NCBI GenBank assembly: GCA_043228905.1
Contig: JBHGNT010000020.1
Location: forward strand, 7,192,001 to 7,256,000
From: Azolla caroliniana
Lineage: Eukaryota > Polypodiophyta
DNA length: 64,000 nt
Reading direction: 5' to 3'
The notes under the pieces were generated by a model. It saw only the letters and a program-made list of their open reading frames with translations. It did no database searches and had not been told where the DNA came from. This document shows positions 30,982-42,943 of the stretch, piece by piece; position 1 is the stretch's first letter; every line of letters begins with the position of its first letter. Both the position numbers and the translations under genes were made by a program.

Positions 30982-33940
30982 TCAAATCCCACTATTTGGC
31001 CTGCAATCCTCGTCCAAAATGTCCAGAATGCTTTGATCGAGGGGATCTAAGGGTTCTTCGGAAGGCTGATCAAACTGTTGCTGCTGGTGCTCCTCCGTTG
31101 GCTGTGACCGTTGCTCCGGCTGCTGCTCCATTGGCTGTTGTTGTGGCTCCAATTGCTCCGCGGTCTCCGGCTCTTCTGGGTGTTGCTCCTTTGATAGCTG
31201 ATGCGCGGTTCTCGGTGCCGGTGGTTGTTGCAGATCTTCCTCCCTTGCCTGCTCCTCTTGAGTTAAATCTGGTTGGCTTGTTTGAGCCTTGTCTCTTACT
31301 GTCCTTTCCTCCAACAATGGCTCTTCATCACTGAGATTGATTGTTGCCGCACTCTTCATCGCCGCTTGCAGTAGCCTCTCCTTTTCGGAACTTTCAAACT
31401 GGATTTGGTTATCCAATTGATCATCGTCCAGTTGTGCCACTAGTTGCCGGACCACTGTTAACTGCTCATCAGCCAACGCTATGAAGTCATCTGCCAATTC
31501 ATCTTTCACGGCAGCATGCTTCGCTCATTTTGATCACCATAATACTGAGTTTTCTTCAATCAAGCGCTTCGTTCGATTCTTCCATGCATGTACAATGCAC
31601 CAGATCCGCTCCAGCCCCATCTTTGATTTGTCTTCTGCGGCCTGCCGTTCATCTTTCAACTGTTTGATCAGGTTTGCAGTTACCACCTCCTGGCCCTTGT
31701 AGTGCACCAGCTGATTCTAATAGGTTGTCTGCACTCTTTGTAAGACCATGGTGGCACGTTCCGTTTCCGCCTGATGTTGCATCTAGAGTTCCAGGCGTTC
31801 TTGTGCCGCTTCAGGTCGTATGGTTTCCTTCTCAGCCTGTTCTTCCGCTAGTGTCGTCTCCGCCCGTTGCACTTCATTCCGGAGCTCGAACATCTTCTCC
31901 TACTACTGGTCGATGTCAGTGATGAGCTTCTTGTATTCCATCTCGACATGTTTATAATCCTGGTGTAGGCGGTCAAAATCTTCAGTTTTCTACTTCAACT
32001 TTTGATTGATTTGGCAGCGAGCTCGGTCTTCCCTATCCTTTTGCTACCGAAGCTCTTCTTTGAGCCTATCTATCTCTGTTTCCGCCATCCTTCGGAGTTT
32101 ATCCTTCTCTTGCAGCACTTTTTCTTTCTCTTCCTTAAGTCGGTCATAGGCTTGGTGTCCCTTCCGTAGACTTTCTTCTGTTCAACGGAGGTTGTCGGCA
32201 GTCTTCCGTTGTTCCTCCTCCTCCGCCATTTTTAATTCTCTTTCCTTGGACCATAATGCTTCTTGTGCGGCCAGGTCTTCTTTGAGAACGACAAGCTCTT
32301 GTGCTTGCGCTGTAATTATATCCGGGTTTGTTCCCATCACCAGGGTCGTATTATTATGTACAGTTGTCGGTGTTTCATTATTCTGTACATGTACCGGAGC
32401 CATTGGTTCTTGTTCCTAGGGTCCTGTTATGACCATCTTAGCCAATTCTTCCTTGGCTATTCCCAATTCTTGTTCCAAGCTCCAAACCCTTGACCCGGCC
32501 TTCTCTAGTTCTCCGCTTGTGGCTAGCAACCGGTCCAATTGTGCTCTTTCCTCTGCCTCCATATAATGGACCATTCCAGCAATTTGCTCACTGATCCACC
32601 ATAGCCATTGGCTGTCGGTGCCTTGTTGTTGTGTTGGCGCGGAGGTTTGGACAATTTCTGCGCTTGCCAGTGGTTGATCTTGTCTGGTTGGCAACCCTGG
32701 CTCCGGTTGGTTACCACTTGGCAGTTCCGGCTCTGGTTGGTCCTGGTGTGGTGGTGGTAGGCAACTAAATCACCGGCTCCTGAATCACGGGTCTTGTTAT
32801 GTTCTGACCCGCCGGCGTAGCCGGCTGCACAGGGACTTTCGTGACCGGTTCTGTTTGAACCGGTTCCGCTTCCACCCTTGGCTCTAGGCCCTCAGTGCGG
32901 GGTATCGGTGTCCTATCCTTCTCTGGACCTGATTGCTTCCTAGCATGGGCTGTAGTGCTCTTCTTCTAGCGTTGCTGGAGGTGCTCGCTGGGCTCCTTCA
33001 TCGTTTCCTCGTCCTGAGTCCCAAGATTGATTTTCATTGCCAGGGGATCTGGCTCCTGTTGACCTGGTCGGCGAAATGTAATCTTTATGGGCCGTTCTGG
33101 TGTTGCCTCCTGCGTCTCCGCCTGGTTAGGCCGCTCTTTTGCCGTTTTTTCAATGTTGGCCTCCTTCCCTTCGGTTGCCTTAGCAGCCAATAGCTGTTGT
33201 TGTTTAGAAGCCGTTTTGGGGAGGTTCCTTTGGTTGATCTTCCTCGCTTCTTTTCCGTGATGGGCTCCACTGGTGGTGCTAACAGTGTGAGCCATTGTTC
33301 CATCGTCGACCATATTTTCTTGCCATCCTTCCCTCTTACCGCGTCAATGGCCGCATGTAGTCCATCGGCGATCAACACCGACTAGTCCACCTGTATACCC
33401 TCATATGTGGCTATAATTAAACCGGCTCTGTTCCTAGTGATTGTTGGGGGTCGAGGGTACACATGGACAAACTCGTGGAGTACACGAGCAACCTCTCGGA
33501 ATAAGTCATCCTCGCCGCCATGTGTGCGATATGCCTTGTTGGCTAGAGAGTACCTACCGAAGTATTTCATGAGCTTCTCCGGGGTAGGGTTGTCGCTGGT
33601 GAAGATGCCGCCTTCGGGTAGGCCCGTCAGGGCACGAATGGCCTCCTCTGTGATTACTTCTATGTCGATTTCTTTGACAACCCTTTCCGCCTCTGTGGGG
33701 TCGCGCCTCCATGATCCTCAAGAATCCTTCCAATCCGTGTTGCTTTAACCACTTCTTGGCTACCTCAGAGAGCGTCATGCAGTCCATTTCTCCTTCTGAG
33801 TTTGTGGTTGTTGGTGAGGTAGGTGCGTTAGGGGGCTCTGTGTGCTTGCATCTGATTATCTTTAATTGCCTGTGTGCGTTTGCAATTCTCTGTTCGCGAA
33901 ATGAGAAGGCCTCCATGCGGTGTAGGTTTTCTTTCTGCAT
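30982..33940 (-). pseudogene. Third ORF of gypsy K, downstream of integrase (function unknown)
   Basis: About 3 kb of formerly coding sequence between integrase and the purine tract, now broken by stops and frameshifts. The N-terminal third has a folded-domain look: KKWLKQHGLEGFL (about 33735), MKYFGRYSLANKAYRTHGGEDD, LFREVARVLHEFVHVYPRPP (about 33510-33430) and IADGLHAAIDAVRGKDGKKIW (about 33375-33315). The middle is P/Q/T/E-rich. About 32690-31900 is heptad-like and charged (REQEALRSKERELKMAEEEE type, long E/K/Q runs), suggesting a coiled coil. The C-terminus (31509-30982) is Q/E/P-rich and ends in a stop at 30982. Segments at 33570, 33378, 32694, 32403 and 31509 share one frame. I see no signal peptide or membrane segment, so I do not call it env. 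It could be a captured host gene or a lineage-specific ORF. Confidence 0.6.
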
Positions 33941-34144
33941 GTTGGCGCCTTTCTCGATTCCTGCACATGCGCATGTCGTGTACTATAATGCCAATGAAGT
34001 GGCACGTGGTGGCATTTTAATGTGCTATAAATAGCCCACTACTTGGCTTTTCAAAGTGCCCGTTGACTCCTCCCTTTTCATTGCATGTGGCCGTTCGCTC
34101 CTCGCCATCGCATGATTTGGGTTTGATTGGATCTGATTCGATTT

Positions 34145-34166
34145 TTCTTTTTCTTTTTCTTTTTCG
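34145..34166. repeat. (TTTTTC)n microsatellite
   Basis: Three to four TTTTTC units lie in the roughly 440-bp space between the integrase end and the third ORF of gypsy K. The rest of 33950-34390 holds no recognised domain. Confidence 0.7.
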
Positions 34167-34399
34167 ATCTTGTTAATTCATATCAGGCCCAAATGGACCC
34201 TTCTCCAGATTGTGGTCCCTTTCTCCGGTTTTCGTTCTTGTCGATTGCTTGACCGGTTATCGTCTCGTCATGCTTACCGGTGTGCGGTGTGGTGTCAGCC
34301 TTTGTCTGCTCAAACGGGATTCTTGGCATGGGTCCATAGTATGGTTTGAGTTGAAACCCATTGACCCATTTATCCATAACTTCTCCGGCGAGTGTCCCT

Positions 34400-35470
34400 A
34401 GCGGGTAGGAACCGTTTAACTCTCATATAATCCAATATGGTCCGGTCCACCGAAACCGTAGCTTCCCCGGCATCTTACCCATCCGGGTCTGGAATACAAG
34501 TACCGGCTTGCCAATTCCAAACATTTTTTAGTTACCTTTCTGGTGTCGATCGACAAAGCTTTCCTTCTCCGTTGCTCCAGTTCCATGTGCATCAGGCTGG
34601 CTATCCGGTGTTCCTCCAGTTCGCGTAGTGTTGCTAGCCGGATTGTTTCCGACTCCTCGTTTAGGCGTTCCTGAACCTGTAACCGCAAATTGGGAAGCTG
34701 GAATTCGATCGGCATTACTGCTTCTAATCCGAATGCTAATCGGAAAGGCATTGTCCGGATACTTATCTTATATGTTGTCTGGTAGGCCTAGAGTGCACTG
34801 TGCAGCATTGTATCCCAATCCGTCCGGTTCTCATTGATGATTTTCCGCAGGATGTTTTGTAGCGTCTTATTTGTGGATTTGGCTAATCCGTTGGCTTGTG
34901 GATAATATGGAGTGCTTCGCTTGTGCACCACCGCATAGAATGTCGTCAAGCTCTCCACCACTTGTCCTAGAAAATGCCCACCTTGGTCGCTAATTAGCTC
35001 GATCGGACATCCGTACCGGCACCAGATATATTCATATAAAAATTTTGCCGTGGATGTCGCGGTGTTGTCACGTAGTGCTTTGGCCTCCACCCACTTGGTG
35101 CAGTAGTCCGTAGCGACAATCACGTATCGATTGCTGGTTCTCATTGCTGGTGGTTTCAATGGGCCGACAAAGTCCAGCCCCCATTTTTGAAATGGTTCCA
35201 ATGGCAGCACCGGCTAGTGAGGCATTCTTGCCTGTTCCGTTGGTTGGCCCATCCGCTCACATAAATCGCATTCTTTAGCATACCGGGCGGGGTCTTTTAA
35301 TGTTGTCGGCCACCATATGCCACTCTGCCATATTATCCTTGCCATAGCGTCCCCAGCATAATGCCCTCCTGCAACGCCGCAGGGTGCTTCACGTAGTATT
35401 TGGTCCTTTTCGTCACTTCGCACCGCGCACCGCCATATGCCATCTGCGCCTTTATCGTACAGTGTGTCCT
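34400..35470 (-). pseudogene. Integrase of gypsy K, inactive
   Basis: Zinc region with GGHYAGDAMARIIW...YAKECDLC at about 35370-35250; core with WGLDFVGPLKPP (first Asp), IELISDQGGHFLG (second Asp) and YYPQANGLAKSTNKTL, where the expected catalytic Glu (QAES) is Lys; C-terminal RPGWVRCRGSYGF. Stops fall after MPH (about 35214) and near 34787 and 34416. The Glu-to-Lys change is a G-to-A transition. Confidence 0.8.
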
Positions 35471-35499
35471 ACAGTAGGCAGAAGTGTCGTCTTTGTACT

Positions 35500-37899
35500 G
35501 CTAATCATTTCCGCTCGTCTCTGTTCATCTCCTCTGGAGGTAATCCTATGTTAAGGAATTGGTGCATTTTAGTGAGCCACTTGTCCTCCTCGGCGACCGT
35601 ACCATCTGTTGCCGTTTTTGCTGTGACCCTAAACAAGTCTACATCTGGAAATTCGTCTGGGACTCTGTCACCGGTTTCACCGGAGTCTAACCGGCTCAAA
35701 TAATCCACAACCACATGTTGTATGCCTGGCCTGTGAAATATCTTGAACTCAAATTCCTGTAATAATAACGTCCACCGGGCCAGCTTACCCGTGAGTGATG
35801 CTTTTGAGACCAAATAAAGTAGCGCCGAATGGTCTACATGAAAGGAAAATTTCCTCCCCAATAGATAGTGTCGGAACTTGGTGACGTTGTAGATCATGCC
35901 CAAGGCTTCTCTTTTCGTCGTTGAGTAATTACGTTCCGCCTGGGACAGCTTCCGACTGGCATAATACACGGGCCGGTACCACTTCGGTTCGGTAAGCTAC
36001 ATTAATGCGCTCCCAATTTCTATGTCGGACGCGTCTACGAATACATGGAATTCTTTAGACCAATCCGGAGGTTGCACCACCGGTGCTTGTGATAGTAGTA
36101 CTTCTAATGCTCGGTAAGCCTTCTCTTTTGTGTCCGTCCATTGAAATGGTGTCTGGTGCACTGCAGCAGGCAATGGTGTCGCCAAGTCTGCCAGATACCG
36201 GAGCATCCGGCTATGCCACCGGATTTTTCCTAGGAACCGACTCAATGCTTTCGCCGTGGTGGGTGCCGGTGCCTCCAAAATTGCTTTGACCTTGTCTGGG
36301 TCTCCTGCAATACCGTCCTTGCTAATGATGTGGCCCAGTAATGCACCACTTGACACTCCGAACACGCATTTCGCTAGGTTAAGGCTTAACCGGTAAACCC
36401 TACATTTCTCAAGACATAGTCGGAGGTGTTGGAGGTGTTCCCCTTCTCGGTTGTACATGGCGAAATTGTCTAGGAAAACCTGCATGAATGTTGGAGTAAA
36501 TTCTCTGAAAATCTACATGATTATCTGCCGAAAGGTTGCCGACGCCATTTTAAGTCTAAACATCATGACTACGGCGACAAATACTCCCCATTCGGTAACA
36601 AAAGCAGTTTTCTCCTGGTCGTCGAGGTGCATCCAGATCTGATTGTAGCCGTTGAATCCGTCCAAGAAACTATAAACTTCATGACCGACTACCGCATCCA
36701 GGACTCCATCCGTAAAAGGGAGTGGGAAGGCGTCAGTTATTGTTGCCGCATTCAACTTCCGACAGTCGACACATACCTTGATTTTTCCGTTCTTTTTCGG
36801 TACGACGACTATCAGACTCAGCCAGGTCGCCTTCTTGACCGGTCAAGTGAACCCTACCTATAACAATATTTCGATTTCGTCCTTTACGTTTGCTTCATAG
36901 TTAGGGTTCATCCGGTAGCACTGTTGCGCAACCGACTTGGCATCCTTACTCAGATGTATTTGGTATTGATACAACTGAGGATCTAGCCCCCACATGTCCT
37001 CGTAAGACCACGCGAACACATCTCGGAACTACTTTAATAAGGTGATCATTGCCTTCTTCCTTTCTAGAGTCATTTCTTTGGCGATGTGAACTGGTCTCGT
37101 GTCTTCTACAGTGCCTAGGTTTACCTCTGCCAGCTGAGAGGCTTTTACGCGTTGAGATACTGCCAATTCCTTCCCTAAAGCTTCCTGCGCTTGCCGTAAC
37201 TCTCTGATGGCTTCTTTATCCGGTTCTTCATTTGCATCCTCCGATTGCATTATATATGGTGCCATTGCTTCGGCGATATCAATTTCAAATAAGGGTACAA
37301 CTTTCGGATTCTCTTGTAGGTATTGATCGACCTCTTCATTAGCCAATCCTTCAAGCATGTTGACACATTTCGCATACAACGGTGTCAACTCCTTGCCAGT
37401 ACTCGAACTTGGTTTTATAGGTAATCGTACTTTCGTTTTGCCGCGTTGGAAAGTAATTATGTTTTTCCACCAATTTTTCTTGATGTGTGTTGTTTTTAGA
37501 CATGGGCGGCCCAACAACAGTGGTTATGCCCCTTGTGCATTGAGCTGGAGGACTACTGCCGAAATGCGGAATGCATGACCTCCGATAGTCACTTCCAAAT
37601 CTCGTATCAATCCAGTAGGTCTTACCGAACTTGTGTCCGCCATCTTGGATCCCTAGGGTATGACAAGTTCGAAGACTAATCATGTTCACGCCGGATCCTC
37701 CGTCTATAATTGTTTCGGGTAGCTCTTGTCCCTTGACGATGGTTGTGATAGCCGGACTGCTCGTGTCCACTACCGCCGGTCCTTCCTTCGGATTAGAAAA
37801 GATCGCCAGAGCTGGTGGCGTGTCGACCGCAGTCATTCTCGTCTTCAGTCCTTCCGTAAATCGAGGTAGTAACTGCAATAGCCGACCTAAGGTCAGCGT
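35500..37899 (-). pseudogene. Protease-RT-RNase H of gypsy K, inactive
   Basis: Protease motif TIIDGGSGVNMIS at about 37715-37680; a linker with PLYAKCVNMLEGLANEEVD; RT with VVPKKNGKIKVCVDCRKLN (about 36800), SFLDGFNGYNQIWMHLDD, KTAFVTEWGVF and VFLDNFAMYN at about 36480-36450, where the second catalytic Asp is Asn; RNase H with FHVFVDASDIEIGSAL at about 36050 and the YSTTKREALGMIYNVTKFRHYLLG block. Stops interrupt it near 37029, 36855, 36513, 35997 and 35505. Frames join those of the neighbouring integrase. Confidence 0.85.
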
Positions 37900-38544
37900 T
37901 GTCGCGAAGATTCGCGCGTGCGTGTACTACTCGAGTGACCACCGGGGTCTTGGACTGGGGAGGACATTCGTGGAATTATCGAAGAGATGACGATCAATGT
38001 AAGATTGGATGAAATTTGTTCGCTTGAGAAGAAGAAAGATTGTACACTTGAGAAGTAGAAAAATATGAAGAAGATAAAGATGAATATAATTAAATTGATG
38101 ATAGTTGTGTTGGTGATATGACATATTGAACCCCCCTTACACAAGCCCAACTAGAGGCTTTTATAGGTCTTTCCATCCTTGTGACATGCACAAAACCATG
38201 GGCTAAAACCATGGTTTTGTGCACACAGTTTTTGCTTATGTCATGCACAAACCATGTGTTTAGAGCCATGGTTTTGTGGACATGTTTTTCTATGGTTGTT
38301 TCATCTATAATTCGTATATGAAAAGGAAATACATAAAATTTATATTATATGATAGATGTTCTAGTGGTAAGGCAATTATCTTGTATTTTAGAGGTGCAAG
38401 GTTCAAACCTTGCTTTTACCCCTCTGTATGAACTTAAGTGCCACTAGGCCTTAGGCTTATTTGCTAAGTGTATGTGCAATGTTGCACATCCTTGGTTTAT
38501 TCGTCTCACTCAGTTTCACACCGTAGCCGAAAATCGTCATGACA
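37900..38544 (-). mobile_element. Solo LTR L inside gypsy K, related to LTRs of A/F and J
   Basis: 645 bp, TGTCGCGAAGATT...AATCGTCATGACA (plus strand), with inverted terminal similarity. The first 90 bp match the ends of the gypsy F and J LTRs (GTGAG-, -GGGGTCTTGGAC- landmarks). Flanks are GCGT (37896-37899) and ACGT (38545-38548). Excising it restores a K frame reading CQI-TLTLGRLLQL. It carries a minus-strand TATA box (38164-38158) and a plus-strand, hence antisense, tRNA-like module (38357-38410). Orientation is inferred from that similarity. Confidence 0.8.
38357..38410 (+). promoter_or_regulatory. tRNA-like module in solo LTR L
   Basis: A-box-like TGTTCTAGTGG (38357-38367, one mismatch to TRGYNNANNGG) and B-box-like GGTTCAAACCT (38400-38410) 43 nt apart. 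The GAGGTGCAAGGTTC core matches the module in the A/F LTR. Confidence 0.55.
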
Positions 38545-40531
38545 ACGTGATTTGGCATTCTTGCAACACCTACCATGTTGGGTTTTCCGCTTGGTTAATG
38601 CCGGTGGGCTCCTATGGATTCCCCTTTTGTTGCTCCAATTCTACCAGATTCCGCTCATTTGCCTTCTTTACCTATTCGGTGGCATGCTTCCGGATGGCTT
38701 CTTGGGTTTCCCACTCCGTTGCTTTTCTGTTTGACCTCGTAGTTACTTGTTGTATGTTCACGACTTCCGCTACCACCACGTTTACCGCTGGTCGCTTATC
38801 GTAGTTTTTCGTCAGACATTGGTTATTATAGTGTCCCTCTTGTCAGCAATAGTAGCAGTAAACCTTCTAGGTGTTGCTGGATTCTGCTTTCGCTCCGGCA
38901 CCCGGTTGAGGTCCTGTTGTAAGTGCTTGGCCTTGGTCCGGTTGGGTGCTTGGTGTACCCTTTTCCGGCTCTCGTTGGTGATCCCCTTTTTAATCGAAAT
39001 GCCGTTTTTTGTTGAAATGTTTTTTGTTCCGGTAAGCCTATTGCGGCCGGTCGTCATACTTGCCATAGTCCTCCCTTCGTGGGTTGTAATCGGGGGAGTG
39101 ATCCCGGTTGTATCGCTCATTCCGTTCCCCATTATAGTCCCGATATCTATCATATCTATCATACCGGTCGTGGTCATAAGCATCTCTTCGCTCACTATAC
39201 CGGATATCTTATGCCGATCGGTAACACTCCTCTCGCCGCCAGCGCTCTTCTTCCTCCTCCTCGTTGCTCCGTGGTTCGATTTGCCAGACCGGTAGCGCTT
39301 GCCGATTCAACAAGTTATACTCGCACCGATCCATTGTGTGGTTTCTGGAATGGCAAAGTAGGCATTGAGAACACATGGTGCACTCCAGCGCCGAGTGTCT
39401 GGGATACAAGCAAGTCGTAGATTGAATTGCTTATCGAAATCAGAGGTCTTCATCGGTTGGTAACGTTCGTTGGAGTGCCCCCATTGTCAACCACGAGCTG
39501 GAGTTTTCCATTTCCCTGACTCGGTCTATGACCTGGTCGACGAAACTCGTGCAGAAATCAATGACGGTGCACACCGTTTGTAGGGGTTCCTGGAGTGCTG
39601 CTAGGAATATCGCCTTAGTCTCTTCCTCCGGTGGTGCCCGACTGAGTTGGTTGTGCATTCTCTAGAATCGGATTACAAATTGTTGAATGTTCTCCGTGGG
39701 CTCCTGCCGAATGGTATAAAATAGGCTGACCATTTCCCGTTGATCCACCTCTTTGTGAAAAAAGTGTAAGAATTTAGTTTTCAATGCCTCAAACGTCATG
39801 ATGGTGTTGGGATCTTGCGTCAGGCGCCATCTCGCGGCGGAGCCTTCCAAGGTCATGCCGAAATCCGCCATCTTTGAGCGTTCGGCTTCGGCCGCGGTTA
39901 AGCGTTGTGACACATGATTCGCTTCCCAGGTCTGCTGAAATGCATAGACATGGGCCTCTACATCCAGATCATCCCGGTACTTGGGATATTGAAACGGCAT
40001 GTCATCGTCCGGTGTTGGAACGCGGGTTGGTGGTGTCAGAGGTCTTTCCTCCTCCGTCAGAGGTCTCTCCTCCTCCTCTGTGGGAGTTCTTTCTTCCTCT
40101 CTGGGAGGTCTTTCCTCCTCTCCTTTGGGTGTCGGGGTTTGCTCAAACCTTGGCCAGTCTGTGGCTTCCAGCTTTGTCAATTCGGGTTCCGGTGTTGGTA
40201 AGGTATTCAATTCCTCGTTCGTCGGTCCGTCTAGGTTGTTGTGACTACTGCGGTTATTGGAATGAGCACTATATTTGTCGTCCGAGTCCGATTCAAAAGC
40301 CGAAAACGGTTCTGAATCGCCTTCTCCTACAGTTAATGCCTGCAGAAGGGATTCTGCTTCCCGAAGACTACTTAAGCTGCTTCCTTCGTCGGGGTGGAAA
40401 TATTGTTGCAAACATAGTGACTTGACCACTCGCCAGATCTCTTTGGAAAATGATTGAACCGCACGAATCTCCTCCACCGCCTGCTGGAACGCCTCTCGCT
40501 TCTGCAGCCACTCAGCAAGTCTCCTTGCTCG
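38545..40531 (-). pseudogene. gag: gag of gypsy K, N-terminally truncated and broken
   Basis: The preserved part begins RRLAEWLQKREAFQQAVEE at the tandem-repeat junction. It then has an acidic, P/T/E-rich stretch (EEERPPREEERTPTEEEER at about 40100), a capsid block (DVEAHVYAFQQTW; MADFGMTLEGSAARW; FFHKEVDQREMVSLFYTIRQ; ENIQQFVIRF) at about 39990-39670, the zinc knuckle CLLCHSRNHTMDRC at about 39372-39330, a Y/R/D-rich low-complexity stretch, and a second knuckle remnant CYYC-QEGHYNNQC at about 38865-38830 with an internal stop. Two knuckles are unusual but not unknown in plant gypsy gag. Stops fall near 39659 and 39440. Confidence 0.75.
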
Positions 40532-40914
40532 ATCCGTAACTAATTTAGCACAAATATAACACTGCGAAAGGCTATGACTAGAACTTTGTTAGTGGTGAGT
40601 TATACTAGAACCAAAATAGATAGATTCATACACATTAAGAATCATGCGGTGTCAATTTAAACATACTCAGTATGCATTACAGTTCTCGTATTGTGTTCTT
40701 TATGTTCGATCTCTTCACTCGGCTGAGTTTTGATTTTTTCTGTTGTCCTTGGAAAATCTTATTTATCGTTGATCGATACAATGTAAGGATTTCAATATTA
40801 AACCATGAATTCCTCACATACTTATTATTTATAATTTCCTTATTGTCCTCGGAGAATAATATTTCAAATATTTTGGTAAACTATTTCCAATCTTATATCT
40901 TTCAAAATAATAAA

Positions 40915-40993
40915 TGACAATTATGGGACTTTAACCCATGCCTTCCAAATTGTAACCAAAATCCAATGCCTTAAACCACTCGGCCAAATGGTC
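40915..40993 (-). pseudogene. tRNA-Leu-like pseudogene, 40.9-kb unit
   Basis: Loop TTTTGGT in place of TTTAGGC and damaged B box (GGTTAAAGTCC). Subtype shared with 27577-27655. Confidence 0.55.
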
Positions 40994-41960
40994 CCGTTGT
41001 TGAAAAATGGAACACCAAACATCATGAATTCACTATATTCAACGTTTACTATGGGGCATGTATTGTCTTTGTCATCTTCGATCTCTTCTATCTAATTTAG
41101 CACAAACATAAGCCATGGAAAGCCTATCACTAGAAGTTTGTTGCTGGTAAGATATAATAGAACCAAAATAGATAGATTGATACACATGAAGAAAGTGATT
41201 GAGGAGAAGCGTAGGAGAAGAAGAAGAGAATTTGGTTGTGTTGTTGCGCTCTCTATTACCATGGGAATTTTCCACAAATATAAGCCTAGGAAAACAAACC
41301 GATCAAGCCTCTGAATTGTCAAATTTACCAAATTTAGTTTGCAAATCGTTAACAAAAGCGACGATATAAATTTATAAACCAACTTGAGCAACTTCTTACT
41401 TGTGATATTTACCAAAATTAGTCTGGAAATCGATAACAAAAGCGATTGTTTAAATTTATAATTGTGTGAAAGTCAGATGCTTTTAGTTATACTTGCCTTG
41501 TCGTCATAGGAGATTGATACTACAATTATTATATCAAATTATTTCGAATCTTTGATCTATTAGAAATGTAATTTGGCACAAACATAAGGCTTCGAAAGCC
41601 CTTCAAGCACTTGAAACGAGCTTTGTTACGAGATATACAAAATTTAATTTGCTAATATCTAATAGAAGCAATGAGATTAATTAACAATCGTGTGTTGCCA
41701 ATCTAAACGTACTCAGTATGCATTACGGTTCTCGTATCATGTTCTTTATGTTCAATCTCTCCAATCGGCTGAGTTTTGGTTTTGCCTCTTGTTCTTGGAA
41801 AATCTTATTTATCGTACATCGATAAACTATAAAGATCTTAATATTAACTCATGAATTCCTCACATGTTTATTGTTTATAATTGCCTTGTTGTCCTAGGAG
41901 AATAATATTACAGTTATTATGGAAAACTATTTCCAATCTTCTATCTTTCGAAATAAGCAA

Positions 41961-42040
41961 TAACAACTATGGGATTTGAACCCATACCCTTCCGAATTGG
42001 AGCCTAAATCCAACGCGTTAGACCACTTGGCTAAATTGTC
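41961..42040 (-). tRNA. tRNA-Leu(UAG)-like, 42.0-kb unit
   Basis: Anticodon arm TTGGA-TTTAGGC-TCCAA (UAG), T arm ATGGG-TTCAAAT-CCCAT, B box GGTTCAAATCC. The acceptor closes with a G-U pair (TAACAACT side). The D arm has TTAGCCAAGTGGTCTAACGC, with two changes from the consensus. Second-best preserved copy. Confidence 0.5.
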
Positions 42041-42875
42041 CAGTTGTTGAATAATGGAATTGCAAATGTGATGAATTCAATATATTCAACGTTTATTACA
42101 AGGCATGTACTTTCTTTGTCATCTTCGATCTCTTCTATCTAATTTACTAGAAACATGAGGCTTGGAAAGCCTATCACAACAGGTTTGTTACTCGTCAGAT
42201 ATACTAGAACCAAAATAGATACATTTATAAGAATGAACAAAGTAACTAACAAGAGGGGTAGAAGAAGAAGAAGAGACTTTGGTTGTGTGGTTGCGCTCTC
42301 TATCAGCATGGGAATTTGCCACAAATATAAGCCTAGGAAAACCAACAAATAAAGCTTCTTACTTGTCATATTTACCAAATTTAGTTTGGAAATCGGTAAC
42401 AAAAGCGACGATAGAAATTTATAATTGTGCGATAATCAGATGTTTCTCAGTTGTAATGTGAAATTATTTCCAATCTTCCATCTATTAGAAACGTAATTTG
42501 GCACAAACATAAGGCTCTGAAAGCCCTTGAAGGAGTTGATAGGAGCTTCGTTACGAGATATACAAAATTTAATTTTGTAATATGTAATAGAAGTGATGAC
42601 ATTAATTAAGAATCATGCGTTGTCAATCTAAACATACTCAATATGCATTACGGTTCTCATATTGTGTTCTTTATGGTTGATATATTCAATCGGTTGAGTT
42701 TTGGTTTTGCCTCTTGTTCTTGGAAAATCTTATTTATCGTAGATCGATAGAATGTAATGATTACAATATTAAACTATGAATTCCTCACATGCTTATTGTT
42801 TATAATTGCCTTGTCGTCCTAGGAGAATAATTTTACAATTATTATTTCCAATCTTCTATCTTTCGAAATACGTAA

Positions 42876-42943
42876 TGACAACTATGGGATTTGAACCCAT
42901 GCCCTTGCGGATTGGAGCCTAAATGCAATGCCTTAGACCACTC
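42876..42943 (-). pseudogene. tRNA-Leu(UAG)-like, 5'-truncated copy
   Basis: T arm and UAG loop are intact. The 5' end (acceptor and D stem) is cut off at GACCACTCT by a deletion joining to a later part of the unit. Confidence 0.55.

Larger units (their letters stand above)
30500..40531 (-). mobile_element. Gypsy K, 5'-truncated Tat/Athila-like element with extra 3' ORF
   Basis: Read right to left: truncated gag (40531-38545), solo LTR L inserted at 37900-38544, PR-RT-RNase H (37899-35500), IN (35470-34400), a long degraded third ORF (about 33940-30982), a purine tract near 30920-30940 and the 3' LTR (30911-30500). The 5' LTR and gag start are missing; gag abuts tandem-repeat sequence at about 40531. 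Tandem repeat also lies at the 3' side (30499), so K went into the repeat array and later lost its 5' end. Catalytic residues of RT and IN are mutated. The RT type and the extra ORF fit the Tat/Athila side of plant gypsy elements; this is inference. Confidence 0.85.

Noticed and set aside
30982-33940. Third ORF of gypsy K as a retroviral-type env
   Set aside because: No signal peptide, furin-like site or transmembrane helix can be seen. The charged coiled-coil and Q/E-rich content does not resemble an envelope protein.
37893-38150. Open frame with a long I/F-rich stretch inside solo LTR L
   Set aside because: It comes from A/T-rich leader sequence of the LTR. No homologous frame exists in the related LTRs of F and J.
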